A stretch of DNA of 64,000 nt from Arthrobacter_H rhombi (GCF_039526245.1 NZ_BAAAIV010000008.1:1-64000), one strand, 5' to 3'. Shown: positions 47,077-58,387, numbered from the stretch's first letter. A program made the numbers and translations. Notes: generated by a model not told the origin, from the letters alone.

Positions 47077-48258
47077 ATGCTCTCAGAAACATCCCGCCCC
47101 GTCATCGAAGCCACGCTTCCCATCATCGGGGAGCGAATCGGCGAAATCACCAAGAAGTTCTATGCCGGCATGTTCGCCGCCCGGCCCGAGCTCCTGGACG
47201 GCATGTTCAGCCGGGCCAACCAGCAGAACGGGGCCCAGCAGAAGGCACTGGCCGGAAGCATCGCCGCCTTCGCCACCCATCTGGTCCAGCACCCGGAGAC
47301 CCTGCCCGAGTCGATCCTGGCCCGCATCGCCCACAAGCACACCTCCCTGGGCATCCAGCCCGATCAGTACCAGATCGTCTTCGAGCACCTCTTTGCGGCC
47401 ATTGCCGAGGACCTGGGAGACGCCGCCACCGAGGAGGTCGTCGCCGCCTGGACCGAGGTCTACTGGCTGATGGCCGACGCCCTGGTCAAGATCGAGACCG
47501 GCCTCTACGCCGAACAGGCCAATGACCGCATCTACGCACCCTGGCGTTTGGCCAGCCGCGAGGCCGTGGGGACCGACTGCGTCACCTTCCGCTTCGTCCC
47601 CGCCGACGACACGGCCGTCTCCGTGGCCAAGCCCGGGCAGTTCGTGAGCATCCGCCTGCCGCTGGCCGACGGGCTGCGCCAGGTCCGCCAGTACTCGCTT
47701 TCCGACGCCGTCGCCTCCACCACCGAACGCGTGCTGACCACCAAGCTGGACACCGGCGGCGAGGTCTCACCGCACATGCACGCCAACCTGCAGGTCGGGG
47801 ATGTCGTGGAACTGTCGAACCCCTACGGCGACATCACCCTGGACATGGAGGGCGCACCGATCATCATCGCCACGGCGGGCATCGGGTGCACGCCCAGCGC
47901 CTCCGCACTGCAGGCGTTGGCCGAGCTCGAATCCGAGCGCCACGTCCTGGTCCTGCACGCCGAACAGCGGGAGGACAACTGGGCGCTGAAGGACCAGATG
48001 CGCTCCGCAGTTCAGGCGCTGCCCAATGCCGAACTGAAGTTGTGGCTCGAAGACGCCACCACCAAGTCGGAGGACACCCTGGCGGCCGAGGGGTTCATGG
48101 ACCTCACCGGCGTCGAGCTTCCCGCCAACGCCCTGATGTACCTGTGCGGCCCCCTGCCGTTCATGCGCGCCGTCCGCAGCCAGGCCATCGCCGCCGGCGT
48201 CCCGGCAACGAACATCCACTACGAGGTCTTCGGCCCCGATCTCTGGCTCGCCGCCTGA
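47077..48258 (+). CDS. hmp: Flavohemoglobin (nitric oxide dioxygenase)
   Basis: Protein of 393 aa. The globin domain (1-140) has the proximal His region IAHKHTSLGIQPDQYQIV and the distal segment with QNGAQQKALAGSIAAFA. The FAD domain has the RQYSLS motif and GEVSPHMH; the NAD domain has IIATAGIGCTPSASALQAL and MYLCGPLPFMRAV. It oxidises nitric oxide to nitrate using O2 and NADH. ATG 47077 follows GAGGAG. Gene order nsrR-hmp and the dyads between them argue for NsrR control. Confidence 0.95.
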   Translation: MLSETSRPVIEATLPIIGERIGEITKKFYAGMFAARPELLDGMFSRANQQNGAQQKALAGSIAAFATHLVQHPETLPESILARIAHKHTSLGIQPDQYQIVFEHLFAAIAEDLGDAATEEVVAAWTEVYWLMADALVKIETGLYAEQANDRIYAPWRLASREAVGTDCVTFRFVPADDTAVSVAKPGQFVSIRLPLADGLRQVRQYSLSDAVASTTERVLTTKLDTGGEVSPHMHANLQVGDVVELSNPYGDITLDMEGAPIIIATAGIGCTPSASALQALAELESERHVLVLHAEQREDNWALKDQMRSAVQALPNAELKLWLEDATTKSEDTLAAEGFMDLTGVELPANALMYLCGPLPFMRAVRSQAIAAGVPATNIHYEVFGPDLWLAA

Positions 48259-48288
48259 GCCTCATCGTCAGCTGAGCACGACCTCGAG

Positions 48289-48353
48289 CGGCCCGTGANN
48301 NNNNNNNNNNNNNNNNNNNNNNNNNNNNNNNNNNNNNNNNNGGTCACGGGCCG
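48289..48353 (+). terminator. Hairpin with unresolved centre (43 N) downstream of hmp
   Basis: CGGCCCGTGA (48289-48298) and TCACGGGCCG (48344-48353) are perfect 10-bp inverted arms directly flanking 43 N (48299-48341). The arms end the hmp transcript and stand just ahead of the TPP riboswitch. Confidence 0.6.
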
Positions 48354-48369
48354 TTCGGCTACGCTCGCA

Positions 48370-48460
48370 GGGTCCACACGGGTGCCCCAGGAGGGGCTGA
48401 GATCGAGCTGACCGCTCGGGACCGTCGAACCTGTCCGGGTCATGCCGGCGTAGGAAGTTG
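48370..48460 (+). promoter_or_regulatory. TPP riboswitch (THI element) of thiC
   Basis: Conserved TPP aptamer segments appear in order: CGGGTGCCCC (48379-48388), GGGGCTGAGA (48393-48402) with the GCCCC/GGGGC stem between, then GAACCTGTCC (48427 on) and GGGTCATGCCGGCGTAGGAA (about 48437-48456). ThiC starts only 14 nt later, so control is probably by masking the start region when thiamine pyrophosphate is bound. The outer boundaries are approximate. Confidence 0.93.
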
Positions 48461-48469
48461 AGGGCTCGA

Positions 48470-50314
<1,845 letters not shown>

Positions 50315-50347
50315 TGCCCGCGGGCCCCGGACCGCTGCGCCCTGCCG

Positions 50348-51211
50348 TCAGAGTCCGGGGACCCGCGCCAGCCGGGGATGTGCCTCGCCGCGTTCGATCC
50401 AGGCGCGGACCATGGCATTGAAGAACAGGGGGTCCTCGATGCTCCACTGGTGGTGCATGCCCGGTGCCAGGCGGAACTCGGTGTTCGGGCGCACGGCAGC
50501 CACATCGGCGAAGCCCTTGCGCACCACCGCGGGCTCCCGGGCGCCGGCCACCATCAGCAGGCGCCCGGCGAAGTCTCCGAGCCCCCCGGGCAGCCCGCCG
50601 GCATAGACCTCCTCGACCAGTGCCTTCATGTTCTCCGGGCGCAGGCTCAATCCGTGGTCGGAATAGAGCTGGCGGGAATGCGCGGGGATCCCGAACGCGC
50701 CGGCCTGGACCTTCCAGAACCATTCGGCGTCCCCGAAGCGCAGCTGGGCCGCGGAGGAAACCCGGGCCGCCGCCCCGACCGGGCGCACGGAAGCCCCGGA
50801 GAACAGGGCGCTGGCAAACAATTCGGGATGCCGGGCCACCGCCCGCAACCCCACGACGCCACCGAGCGAGAGCCCGACCAGGTGGACCCTCCCGTCCTCG
50901 ACCTCCTCGGCGATGAACGCTGCGACGTCGTCCGCCGCACTGTCCAGGCCCTGCCAGTCCTCCTCGGCACGGGCACCGAAACCGGGCAGGTGCGGGGTGA
51001 AGACCTGGTAGGCGGGAAACGCCTTGACCTGTGGGTCCCACATCCAGTTGGCGACGTTGCCCCCATGCAGGAACACCAGCGTCTGGGCGGATTTGCCGTC
51101 CGCCCGCGCCCGCTGAGGCCGGTGGATCTCCGGGTAGCCTGCCGGATCGGGCCGCGCGGCCGGGCCGGCGGCGGCTGCCTGCTGTGGGTCGGTGGCAGGG
51201 CGCTCTTTCAT
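50348..51211 (-). CDS. Alpha/beta hydrolase, coupled to a PadR regulator
   Basis: Cytosolic protein of 287 aa with oxyanion motif LVFLHGGNVANWMWDPQ, nucleophile elbow HLVGLSLGGVVGLRAVA, and a C-terminal LAPGMHHQWSIEDP carrying the likely catalytic His. An Ala/Pro-rich N-terminal extension of about 35 residues precedes the fold. It could be an esterase, lactonase or peptidase; the substrate is unknown. ATG 51211 overlaps the padR stop by 4 bp, so the regulator probably controls this enzyme together with itself. Confidence 0.82.
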   Translation of the reverse strand: MKERPATDPQQAAAAGPAARPDPAGYPEIHRPQRARADGKSAQTLVFLHGGNVANWMWDPQVKAFPAYQVFTPHLPGFGARAEEDWQGLDSAADDVAAFIAEEVEDGRVHLVGLSLGGVVGLRAVARHPELFASALFSGASVRPVGAAARVSSAAQLRFGDAEWFWKVQAGAFGIPAHSRQLYSDHGLSLRPENMKALVEEVYAGGLPGGLGDFAGRLLMVAGAREPAVVRKGFADVAAVRPNTEFRLAPGMHHQWSIEDPLFFNAMVRAWIERGEAHPRLARVPGL

Positions 51212-51735
51212 GGCAGGTCCCCTTCGACGGAGTCCAACCAGGCAAGCTCCGCATCGACGTGGGCTATGCCGTGGTCCAGCGTGGCGGCCATGAGGTAGCC
51301 GCGGCGGTCGGTGAGTGCTGCCTCGTCGAGTTCGGCGCGCAGTGCCCGGTAGGCGTCGAGCAGGTCACGCGCCTCGGTGCGTCGGGCGGCCAGCAGGCCC
51401 AGCACCTCGTCACGGGCGAGGGAACCGGAGAAGAAGATGCGCCCCAGGAACGGTTCACGGGCCGGCTGGCGGTCCAGGGTGCCGGTGAGCCATTCCTGCA
51501 GCGCCGAGCGGCCGGCGCGGGTGATGTGGTGCTCCTGCCGGGCCGGATAGTTCTCCTGCGGGACGGTATGCACGGTGGCCAGCCCCTCGGACACCAGCTG
51601 GGCGAGCGTGCGGTAGATCTGCGCCTTGTCGGCGTTCCAGAAGTGGTTGATGCTCGAGTCGAAATGCTTCTTCAGGTCATAGCCGGTCATCGGCGAAAGG
51701 CTGAGCAGCCCGAGGATCAAGCGCGCGAGGATCAT
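51208..51735 (-). CDS. PadR-family transcriptional regulator
   Basis: Protein of 175 aa: N-terminal winged helix with ILGLLSLSPMTGYDLKKHF, NADKAQIYRTLAQLVSEGLAT and a wing with ENYPARQEHHITRAGRSAL, then a C-terminal dimerisation helix domain rich in Arg and Glu (PadR-C-like, about 95-175). PadR proteins repress stress or catabolic genes and release on ligand binding. ATG 51735 (MILARLILG) is chosen because CATGAT ends 6 nt before it; the open frame upstream has no start signal. Confidence 0.88.
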   Translation of the reverse strand: MILARLILGLLSLSPMTGYDLKKHFDSSINHFWNADKAQIYRTLAQLVSEGLATVHTVPQENYPARQEHHITRAGRSALQEWLTGTLDRQPAREPFLGRIFFSGSLARDEVLGLLAARRTEARDLLDAYRALRAELDEAALTDRRGYLMAATLDHGIAHVDAELAWLDSVEGDLP

Positions 51736-51741
51736 GAAACC

Positions 51742-51747
51742 ATCATG
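51742..51747 (-). promoter_or_regulatory. Candidate leaderless -10 element of the padR gene (CATGAT)
   Basis: CATGAT on the minus strand ends 6 nt before ATG 51735 and is preceded by TGG, an extended -10 feature. The pentamer ATGAT recurs across the start codon as a direct repeat, a possible autoregulatory site. Confidence 0.35.
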
Positions 51748-51827
51748 CCAGCCCGCTAGGTGAAAAGTCGCCCATGGCGGCGGCGTGTGCCTTGTCGGGC
51801 GCCGCCCGGTGGCATGACCTCCACCAC

Positions 51828-51881
51828 GCACGACGGCGGGGAGCCCACCCGGGTGCCGGGCCGGGCTCCCCGCCGTCGTGC
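51828..51881 (-). terminator. Strong hairpin terminator of pckG
   Basis: The 19-nt arm starting GCACGACGGCGGGG (51828-51846) pairs perfectly with the arm ending CCCCGCCGTCGTGC (51863-51881). The 16-nt loop contains ACCCGGGT. There is no T run. The bottom of the stem is shared with the hairpins at 58388 and 63585. Confidence 0.8.
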
Positions 51882-51891
51882 GGGTGGACTG

Positions 51892-53736
<1,845 letters not shown>

Positions 53737-53773
53737 GTCCATTCCCTCCATTGGGCTGTTGCTGGTCCTATCG

Positions 53774-53779
53774 ATGCTA
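53774..53779 (-). promoter_or_regulatory. Candidate -10 of pckG (TAGCAT)
   Basis: TAGCAT on the minus strand would place the transcript start near 53767, giving a leader of about 30 nt with the GGAGGG ribosome binding site. Confidence 0.35.
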
Positions 53780-53801
53780 GGGCCGGACACGTTGGGCGGA
53801 A

Positions 53802-53819
53802 TGGCACCTCGAAGTGCCA
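53802..53819 (-). promoter_or_regulatory. Dyad at the pckG -35 region (TGGCAC-N6-GTGCCA)
   Basis: TGGCAC and GTGCCA flank CTCGAA, giving 16 of 18 symmetric bases with a TCGA centre. It adjoins or overlaps the -35 position of the candidate pckG promoter, so a bound protein would block or direct polymerase. The binding factor is unknown. Confidence 0.5.
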
Positions 53820-53884
53820 CAGGTCTCGATCCGGCACCGCAACTGGCCTCTCCCCCGGATTTTCGGGCCCAAACCACGACAGAG

Positions 53885-53900
53885 TGTGATCAAGATCACG
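53885..53900. promoter_or_regulatory. CRP/GlxR-like site upstream of pckG
   Basis: TGTGA-N6-TCACG with ATCAAGAT centre differs from the CRP consensus TGTGAN6TCACA at only the last base. It lies about 125 bp upstream of the predicted pckG start and about 120 bp upstream of tRNA-Arg. Confidence 0.6.
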
Positions 53901-53912
53901 TAGACCGGTCTA
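53901..53912. promoter_or_regulatory. Perfect 12-bp palindrome TAGACCGGTCTA
   Basis: Abuts the CRP/GlxR-like site directly. The symmetry is complete and GACCGGTC is also the centre of the 54266 operator (CTGACCGGTCAG), so the TetR protein encoded at 57195 or a relative could bind here weakly. Confidence 0.4.
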
Positions 53913-53961
53913 GTTAAATATGTCGTTTCGGCGCGTTGGCGCGGAACGACCTACCCCGATT

Positions 53962-53989
53962 TTGCACCCCCGCCTTCAGTCTGTATAGT
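53962..53989 (+). promoter_or_regulatory. Promoter of tRNA-Arg
   Basis: TTGCAC (53962-53967), 16 nt, TATAGT (53984-53989), with the tRNA 32 nt downstream. Both hexamers are near consensus. Confidence 0.65.
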
Positions 53990-54021
53990 TATTCGAGGTC
54001 AGCGACGAGGTCGCAGATCAA

Positions 54022-54098
<77 letters not shown>

Positions 54099-54101
54099 AC
54101 A

Positions 54102-54129
54102 GAAAGGCCCCGCTTCGGCGGGGCCTTTC
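54102..54129 (+). terminator. Terminator hairpin of tRNA-Arg
   Basis: GAAAGGCCCCGC and GCGGGGCCTTTC form a perfect 12-bp stem with a TTCG tetraloop. The sequence downstream is moderately T-rich (GTTGTTT). Confidence 0.88.
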
Positions 54130-54262
54130 GTTGTTTCCGGCTCCGCACGCCGCCCCTCACTCCCGGGATGTGCCGCACGGCCCGAGGGTGGCCATGACCG
54201 GCGCCTGCCACCCCCTGCCCCGAGGGGCCAGGGGACCTCTTGGCACCTTTTTTGCACACTAA

Positions 54263-54292
54263 TTGAACTGACCGGTCAGTTTGATTTAGACT
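54263..54292 (+). promoter_or_regulatory. Promoter of the ABC-like/YhgE/TetR operon, leaderless
   Basis: TTGAAC (54263-54268), 18 nt, TAGACT (54287-54292), which ends 6 nt before GTG 54299. It combines a recognisable -35 with a leaderless start, and its spacer is filled by the palindromic operator. Confidence 0.65.
54266..54281 (+). promoter_or_regulatory. Palindromic operator AACTGACCGGTCAGTT
   Basis: Perfect 16-bp palindrome lying over the end of the -35 and the spacer. CTGACCGGTCAG-type palindromes are typical operators of TetR regulators in actinobacteria, and the third gene of this operon encodes a TetR protein, so autorepression is the simplest reading. Confidence 0.7.
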
Positions 54293-54298
54293 GGTGGA

Positions 54299-54946
54299 GT
54301 GCTGATAGCAAATGAACTCTTCATCAACGGACGCCACGGGGCCCTGGTCGAATCCACCAGCCTCAGCGTGGCGGCCGGGGAACTCCTCGTGGTCCAGGCC
54401 GAGCCGCAGACCACCCGGACGGCCTTGGCCCTTGGTCTGAGCGCCCGCATGCGTCCGGACTCCGGGGCCGTCGCCTGGGAGGGTGACTCCTCCCTGGCCG
54501 GCGTCCGTCACGCCAGCATGATCGTTGATTCCCCGGAGATCAACGAACCCGAATCCCACTCCAAGGTCAGGGACCTCGTCGCCGAGGACCTGGCCCTGCA
54601 CCCGGGGCCCTTCTGGCGTCGCAGCAGCATCGACGATTGGTTGGAACGCCACCATGTGACCGATCTGGCCGGCGAGTTCATCGATGCCATCGATCCGCTG
54701 GAACGACTGAAGATCATGACCCATCTGGCCCTCGAGGAGCACCAGACCAAACTCCTGGTCCTGGACACCCCCGACCGGCACGGCATTCCCGACGCCGACT
54801 GGATCGCCCACCTGGTCGAGACTGCCGCCGGACGGCGGCATCCGGCAATCATCGCCATTGTCCAGCGCATTCCCGATGCGTGGACCGGCAAGGTGGCCAC
54901 CGCCGGCCGCGACAACCTCCCCCACCCCACGGAGAACCCCGCATGA
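54299..54946 (+). CDS. Degenerate ABC-ATPase-like protein (probable pseudo-ATPase)
   Basis: Protein of 215 aa that follows the ABC ATPase pattern but lacks its catalytic residues. AEPQTTRTA (34-42) stands where GxNGSGKTT belongs, so the Walker Lys is Arg40. The PDSGAVAWEG turn after it is normal (53-62). IDPLERLK (131-138) replaces LSGGQRQR. Walker B is KLLVLDTPD (151-159) with Thr157 in place of the catalytic Glu, and no H-loop His is seen near IIAIVQR. It therefore probably cannot hydrolyse ATP but may keep the fold for binding or assembly. GTG 54299 comes 6 nt after TAGACT. It overlaps the YhgE/Pip gene by 4 bp. Confidence 0.75.
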   Translation: MLIANELFINGRHGALVESTSLSVAAGELLVVQAEPQTTRTALALGLSARMRPDSGAVAWEGDSSLAGVRHASMIVDSPEINEPESHSKVRDLVAEDLALHPGPFWRRSSIDDWLERHHVTDLAGEFIDAIDPLERLKIMTHLALEEHQTKLLVLDTPDRHGIPDADWIAHLVETAAGRRHPAIIAIVQRIPDAWTGKVATAGRDNLPHPTENPA

Positions 54947-57198
54947 CCACTCTTCGACTGGCATTATCCGAACTCAAGCGCATGACCAGCGGCGTCCTGC
55001 CGTGGCTGGCCATCGTGGCCATGACCCTGGTCCCGCTGCTCTACGGCGCGCTGTACCTCTACGCGAACTGGGACCCGTATTCCCACCTGGACAACGTCAA
55101 GGTCGCGCTCGTGAACGAGGACCAGGGATCCCAGCAGGACGGCAAGGACCTGCACGTCGGGGACGACGTCGTGGACTCCCTGCTCAAGGACGCGACGTTC
55201 GGCTGGAACGTCGTGGATTCGGAGGCAGCCGCCGAGGAAGGCGTGCGCACCGGCGAATACGCCTTCGCCATGACGATTCCGAAGGACTTCTCGAAGAACC
55301 TGGCCTCCCCCGAGGACTTCGACGCGGCGAAGCAGGCCATCCTGCAGGTCACCACGAATGATGCCAACAACTACATGGTGGGCACCTTCGCCGACAAGCT
55401 AGCCGGCGAGGTCCACAACACCGTGGCCAAGGAGGTCGGCACCGAAACTGCCGACACCCTGTTGACCGGATACGGGCGCATCCACTCCCAGATGGCCAAG
55501 GCGGCCGACGGAGCCGGGGATCTCCACGACGGCGCCGTGAAGCTCGACGACGGCATCGGCTCCCTCGGCCAGGGGGCCAAGAAGCTCGACTCCGGTGCCG
55601 GTGAATTGGACGCAGGGGCCCGCAAGCTCCACGATGGCACCTCATCACTGGTGGCGGGCGAGCAGAAGCTCGTGACCGGCACGGGGCAATTGGCCTCGGG
55701 AGCCGGCAACCTGCAGGACGGCGCGGACCGCCTGGCAGGCGGCTTGGGGACGCTGGAATCCAAGACCGCGACGCTGCCGCAGAAGACCCGTCAGCTCTCT
55801 GACGGGGCTGCCTCGGCCAACGCCGCAGGAAAGAAGCTGGCCACCGGCGCGGACCAGGTCGCCGACGGCAACGAGGAGCTCAGCGCCAAGGTGGGAAGTG
55901 CAGCCGACACCATCAAGGCCCTCCAGTCCGACGCCGACCAGCGCCTGGACGGCTCCGTCCAACAGCTGATCGATGACGGCGTGATCACCGCGGACCAGGC
56001 CCAGGCCGCCCGCGCCTCGGTCAAGAAACTGGCCGCGGACTCGGGCGTCACCGCCGAAGCCGAGAAGACCAAGAAGGAACTGGCCACCGCGCAATCGCAG
56101 ATCGACCAGCTCGCGGCGGGCTCCCGGCAGGTCGCCACCGGAGCCTCCCAGCTCAGTGGCGGACTGGGAACCCTCGCCACCGGAGCCGACACCCTGGCTG
56201 ATTCCACACCCGCCCTCGTCGGCGGCATCTCCGACGCTGCCGACGGCGCCGACCAGCTCTCCGCCGGAGCCGGAAAACTCGCCAGCGGAGCCAACACCCT
56301 GCAATCGGGGCAGAAGAATGCACTCTCCGGCGCCCAACAGCTCAACACCGGTGCGGCATCCCTCGTCACCGGCACCGGATCGCTGAAACAAGGCACCACC
56401 GACCTGCGTGGGGGGATCTCCAAGCTGTCGTCCGGGGCGGATCAACTGGCCGACGGTTCCGGAACCCTGGCCACCAAGCTCTCCGACGGCACGAAACGGG
56501 TCCCCAACCCCTCGGACCCGCAGAAGACGCAGGTCTCGAACGTCATCGGCGACCCCGTCTCCGTGGCACAGACCGACCAGGCCAGCGCCGGGACCTACGG
56601 AGAGGGCCTGGCCCCGTTCTTCATGACGTTGGCCGTCTGGATCGGCGCCTTCATCCTGGTGCAGATCATGCGTCCGGTGACCCACCGGGCCCTGGCGTCC
56701 AACGCCGCCTCCTGGAAGATCGCGATCGGCGGCTGGCTGCCGTTCCTGTTCCTGTCCATGCTGCAGGCCACGGTGCTCTACGGCGTGGTGCTTTACGGCC
56801 TCGGCCTGGAGACGGCCCACCCGTGGCTGACCTGGGGGTTGTTCCTGATGGCGAGCGTCGCGTTCACGGCGCTGGTACAAGGCATCTGCGCCCTGCTCGG
56901 CACCCCCGGCAAGCTCGTGGTGCTGGTGCTGCTGGTGCTGCAGCTGGTCTCCGCCGGCGGCACCTTCCCCTGGGAGACCACACCGGATCCGCTGCATGTG
57001 GCCCACAACCTGTTGCCCATGGGCCACGTGATCACCGGCCTACGGCACCTGATGTATGGTGCGACGCTCGACGGACTTGTCCCGCTCGTGCTGGCGTTGC
57101 TGGGCTACGCGGCGATCGGCTTGGCCATGAGCGTGCTCGCCGTCCACCGCGGCAAGACCTGGACCCTGAAGACGCTGCACCCCGAGCTGGCGGCATGA
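54943..57198 (+). CDS. YhgE/Pip family membrane protein with 28 heptad repeats
   Basis: Protein of 751 aa. One membrane helix near the N terminus (residues 17-40), then a large extracytoplasmic part starting with the YhgE signature VALVNEDQGSQQDGKDLHVG. It includes two blocks of a heptad of type x-G-A-x-x-L-x: 11 units at 196-272 and 17 units at 392-510, separated by a less regular helical stretch. Five further membrane helices follow (about 555-735), arranged like an ABC-2 permease. Relatives include phage infection protein Pip and EsaA/YueB-type export components. Coupled by 4-bp overlaps to genes on both sides. It may form an exporter or surface receptor with the ABC-like protein; the function is not known. 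Confidence 0.85.
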   Translation: MTTLRLALSELKRMTSGVLPWLAIVAMTLVPLLYGALYLYANWDPYSHLDNVKVALVNEDQGSQQDGKDLHVGDDVVDSLLKDATFGWNVVDSEAAAEEGVRTGEYAFAMTIPKDFSKNLASPEDFDAAKQAILQVTTNDANNYMVGTFADKLAGEVHNTVAKEVGTETADTLLTGYGRIHSQMAKAADGAGDLHDGAVKLDDGIGSLGQGAKKLDSGAGELDAGARKLHDGTSSLVAGEQKLVTGTGQLASGAGNLQDGADRLAGGLGTLESKTATLPQKTRQLSDGAASANAAGKKLATGADQVADGNEELSAKVGSAADTIKALQSDADQRLDGSVQQLIDDGVITADQAQAARASVKKLAADSGVTAEAEKTKKELATAQSQIDQLAAGSRQVATGASQLSGGLGTLATGADTLADSTPALVGGISDAADGADQLSAGAGKLASGANTLQSGQKNALSGAQQLNTGAASLVTGTGSLKQGTTDLRGGISKLSSGADQLADGSGTLATKLSDGTKRVPNPSDPQKTQVSNVIGDPVSVAQTDQASAGTYGEGLAPFFMTLAVWIGAFILVQIMRPVTHRALASNAASWKIAIGGWLPFLFLSMLQATVLYGVVLYGLGLETAHPWLTWGLFLMASVAFTALVQGICALLGTPGKLVVLVLLVLQLVSAGGTFPWETTPDPLHVAHNLLPMGHVITGLRHLMYGATLDGLVPLVLALLGYAAIGLAMSVLAVHRGKTWTLKTLHPELAA

Positions 57199-57785
57199 CC
57201 GGTCGGCAACGCGTCCGGGCCACCGGCTCGAAGCACAAGCTCTTCGCCGCCTCCATGACGCTGATCGGCGAGCGGGGCCACCACCAGGTCACCGTCGACG
57301 AGATCGCCGCTGCGGCCGGCGTCTCCAAGGGTACGGTCTACTACAACTTCGGCTCCAAGGCCCAGCTGATCGGCCAGCTGATCCGCTTCGGCGCGGATGT
57401 GCTCTTCGAGCGGTTGGAAAAGGGCGTCGCGGATCCCGATCCGCTCACCGGATTCCGGGACATGATCGCCGCTTCGTTGGAGTTCATGGAGGAATACCCG
57501 GCGTTCGCGCAGCTGTGGATCACCGAGCAGTGGCAGACCCCCAGCGAGTGGTCCGATACCCTCTTGGAACTGCGCGGGGAGATCATCGGCGTCATCGCCG
57601 ACGCGTTGGAGCGTTTGCGCGCAACCGGTGGGCACCCGGCGCTGGAGCGCGCGGACCCGGCTGCCCTGGCCACCGCGGTCTTCGGTGCGGTGCTGATCAT
57701 CGGCCGCGACAGGCATGTCTTCCACGCCGAGCGCAGCATCGCCACCTGTGTCGATGCCGTGACCGCGTTCGCCGCCATCGGCTGA
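57195..57785 (+). CDS. TetR-family regulator of the YhgE/Pip operon
   Basis: Protein of 196 aa. N-terminal helix-turn-helix LIGERGHHQVTVDEIAAAAG followed by VSKGTVYYNFGSKAQLIGQL; C-terminal ligand-binding helices (about 70-196) with many Trp and Glu residues and no recognised ligand signature. ATG 57195 overlaps the YhgE/Pip stop by 4 bp. As the last gene of the operon it probably binds the palindrome at 54266-54281 and represses all three genes until an inducer appears. The ligand is unknown. Confidence 0.88.
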   Translation: MTGRQRVRATGSKHKLFAASMTLIGERGHHQVTVDEIAAAAGVSKGTVYYNFGSKAQLIGQLIRFGADVLFERLEKGVADPDPLTGFRDMIAASLEFMEEYPAFAQLWITEQWQTPSEWSDTLLELRGEIIGVIADALERLRATGGHPALERADPAALATAVFGAVLIIGRDRHVFHAERSIATCVDAVTAFAAIG

Positions 57786-57804
57786 GGCACCGGGCGACGC
57801 CGAC

Positions 57805-58329
57805 TCAGGGCCGCGGGACCATGAACCCGGTGACCCGGGCGTCCCGGCCGTCGAGTTCGGCCCACGGCTTCCGCGATTCCAACAGGGTCAGCCCCAGCGT
57901 CGGATACCGGGTGGCCAGCTCCATCACCGGCTCCTCCTCCGACTCCACCGAGGCCAAGGCCATTGCCACCTCCTGGACGGTCGGCAGGTGTCCGATGACC
58001 AACAGGGTCGAGACGGCCTCGGGCGTCTCGTTGATGACAGAGACCAGTTGCGTGGCCGAGGCGCCATACACCCGCGAATCCAGATACGGGGTGGGGCCCT
58101 TCTCCCCCAGCTCGCTGGATACCCAGGCGCAGGTGGACCGGGCGCGCAGCGCGTCCGAGCACACGATGTAGTCGGGGATCCAGCCGTTCGCCACCATCCA
58201 GGCGCCCGCCGACGGGGCCTCGCGGTTGCCACGGGTGGCCAGCGGCCGCTCGTGGTCCTCGACGCCGAACGGGAACTCGGCCTTGGCATGGCGCAGGAGC
58301 ATCAGGCGCTTCACATCGTGCTGGCTCAT
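57805..58329 (-). CDS. sixA: SixA-like phosphohistidine phosphatase
   Basis: Histidine phosphatase superfamily protein of 174 aa with motif LMLLRHAKAEFPFGVEDHERPL (RHAK instead of RHG, typical of SixA), SDALRARSTCAWV and the distal His in LLVIGHLPTVQEVA. SixA removes phosphate from histidine in signalling proteins such as Hpt domains or PTS components. ATG 58329 comes 6 nt after TAAACT. It is convergent with the TetR gene. Confidence 0.88.
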   Translation of the reverse strand: MSQHDVKRLMLLRHAKAEFPFGVEDHERPLATRGNREAPSAGAWMVANGWIPDYIVCSDALRARSTCAWVSSELGEKGPTPYLDSRVYGASATQLVSVINETPEAVSTLLVIGHLPTVQEVAMALASVESEEEPVMELATRYPTLGLTLLESRKPWAELDGRDARVTGFMVPRP

Positions 58330-58335
58330 GCCACC

Positions 58336-58341
58336 AGTTTA
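58336..58341 (-). promoter_or_regulatory. Leaderless -10 element of sixA (TAAACT)
   Basis: TAAACT on the minus strand ends 6 nt before ATG 58329, without a ribosome binding site. Confidence 0.5.
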
Positions 58342-58387
58342 GGTGCCAGCGGTTGCCGGAACAGCAGGCGGCGGAACCGTGGAGACG

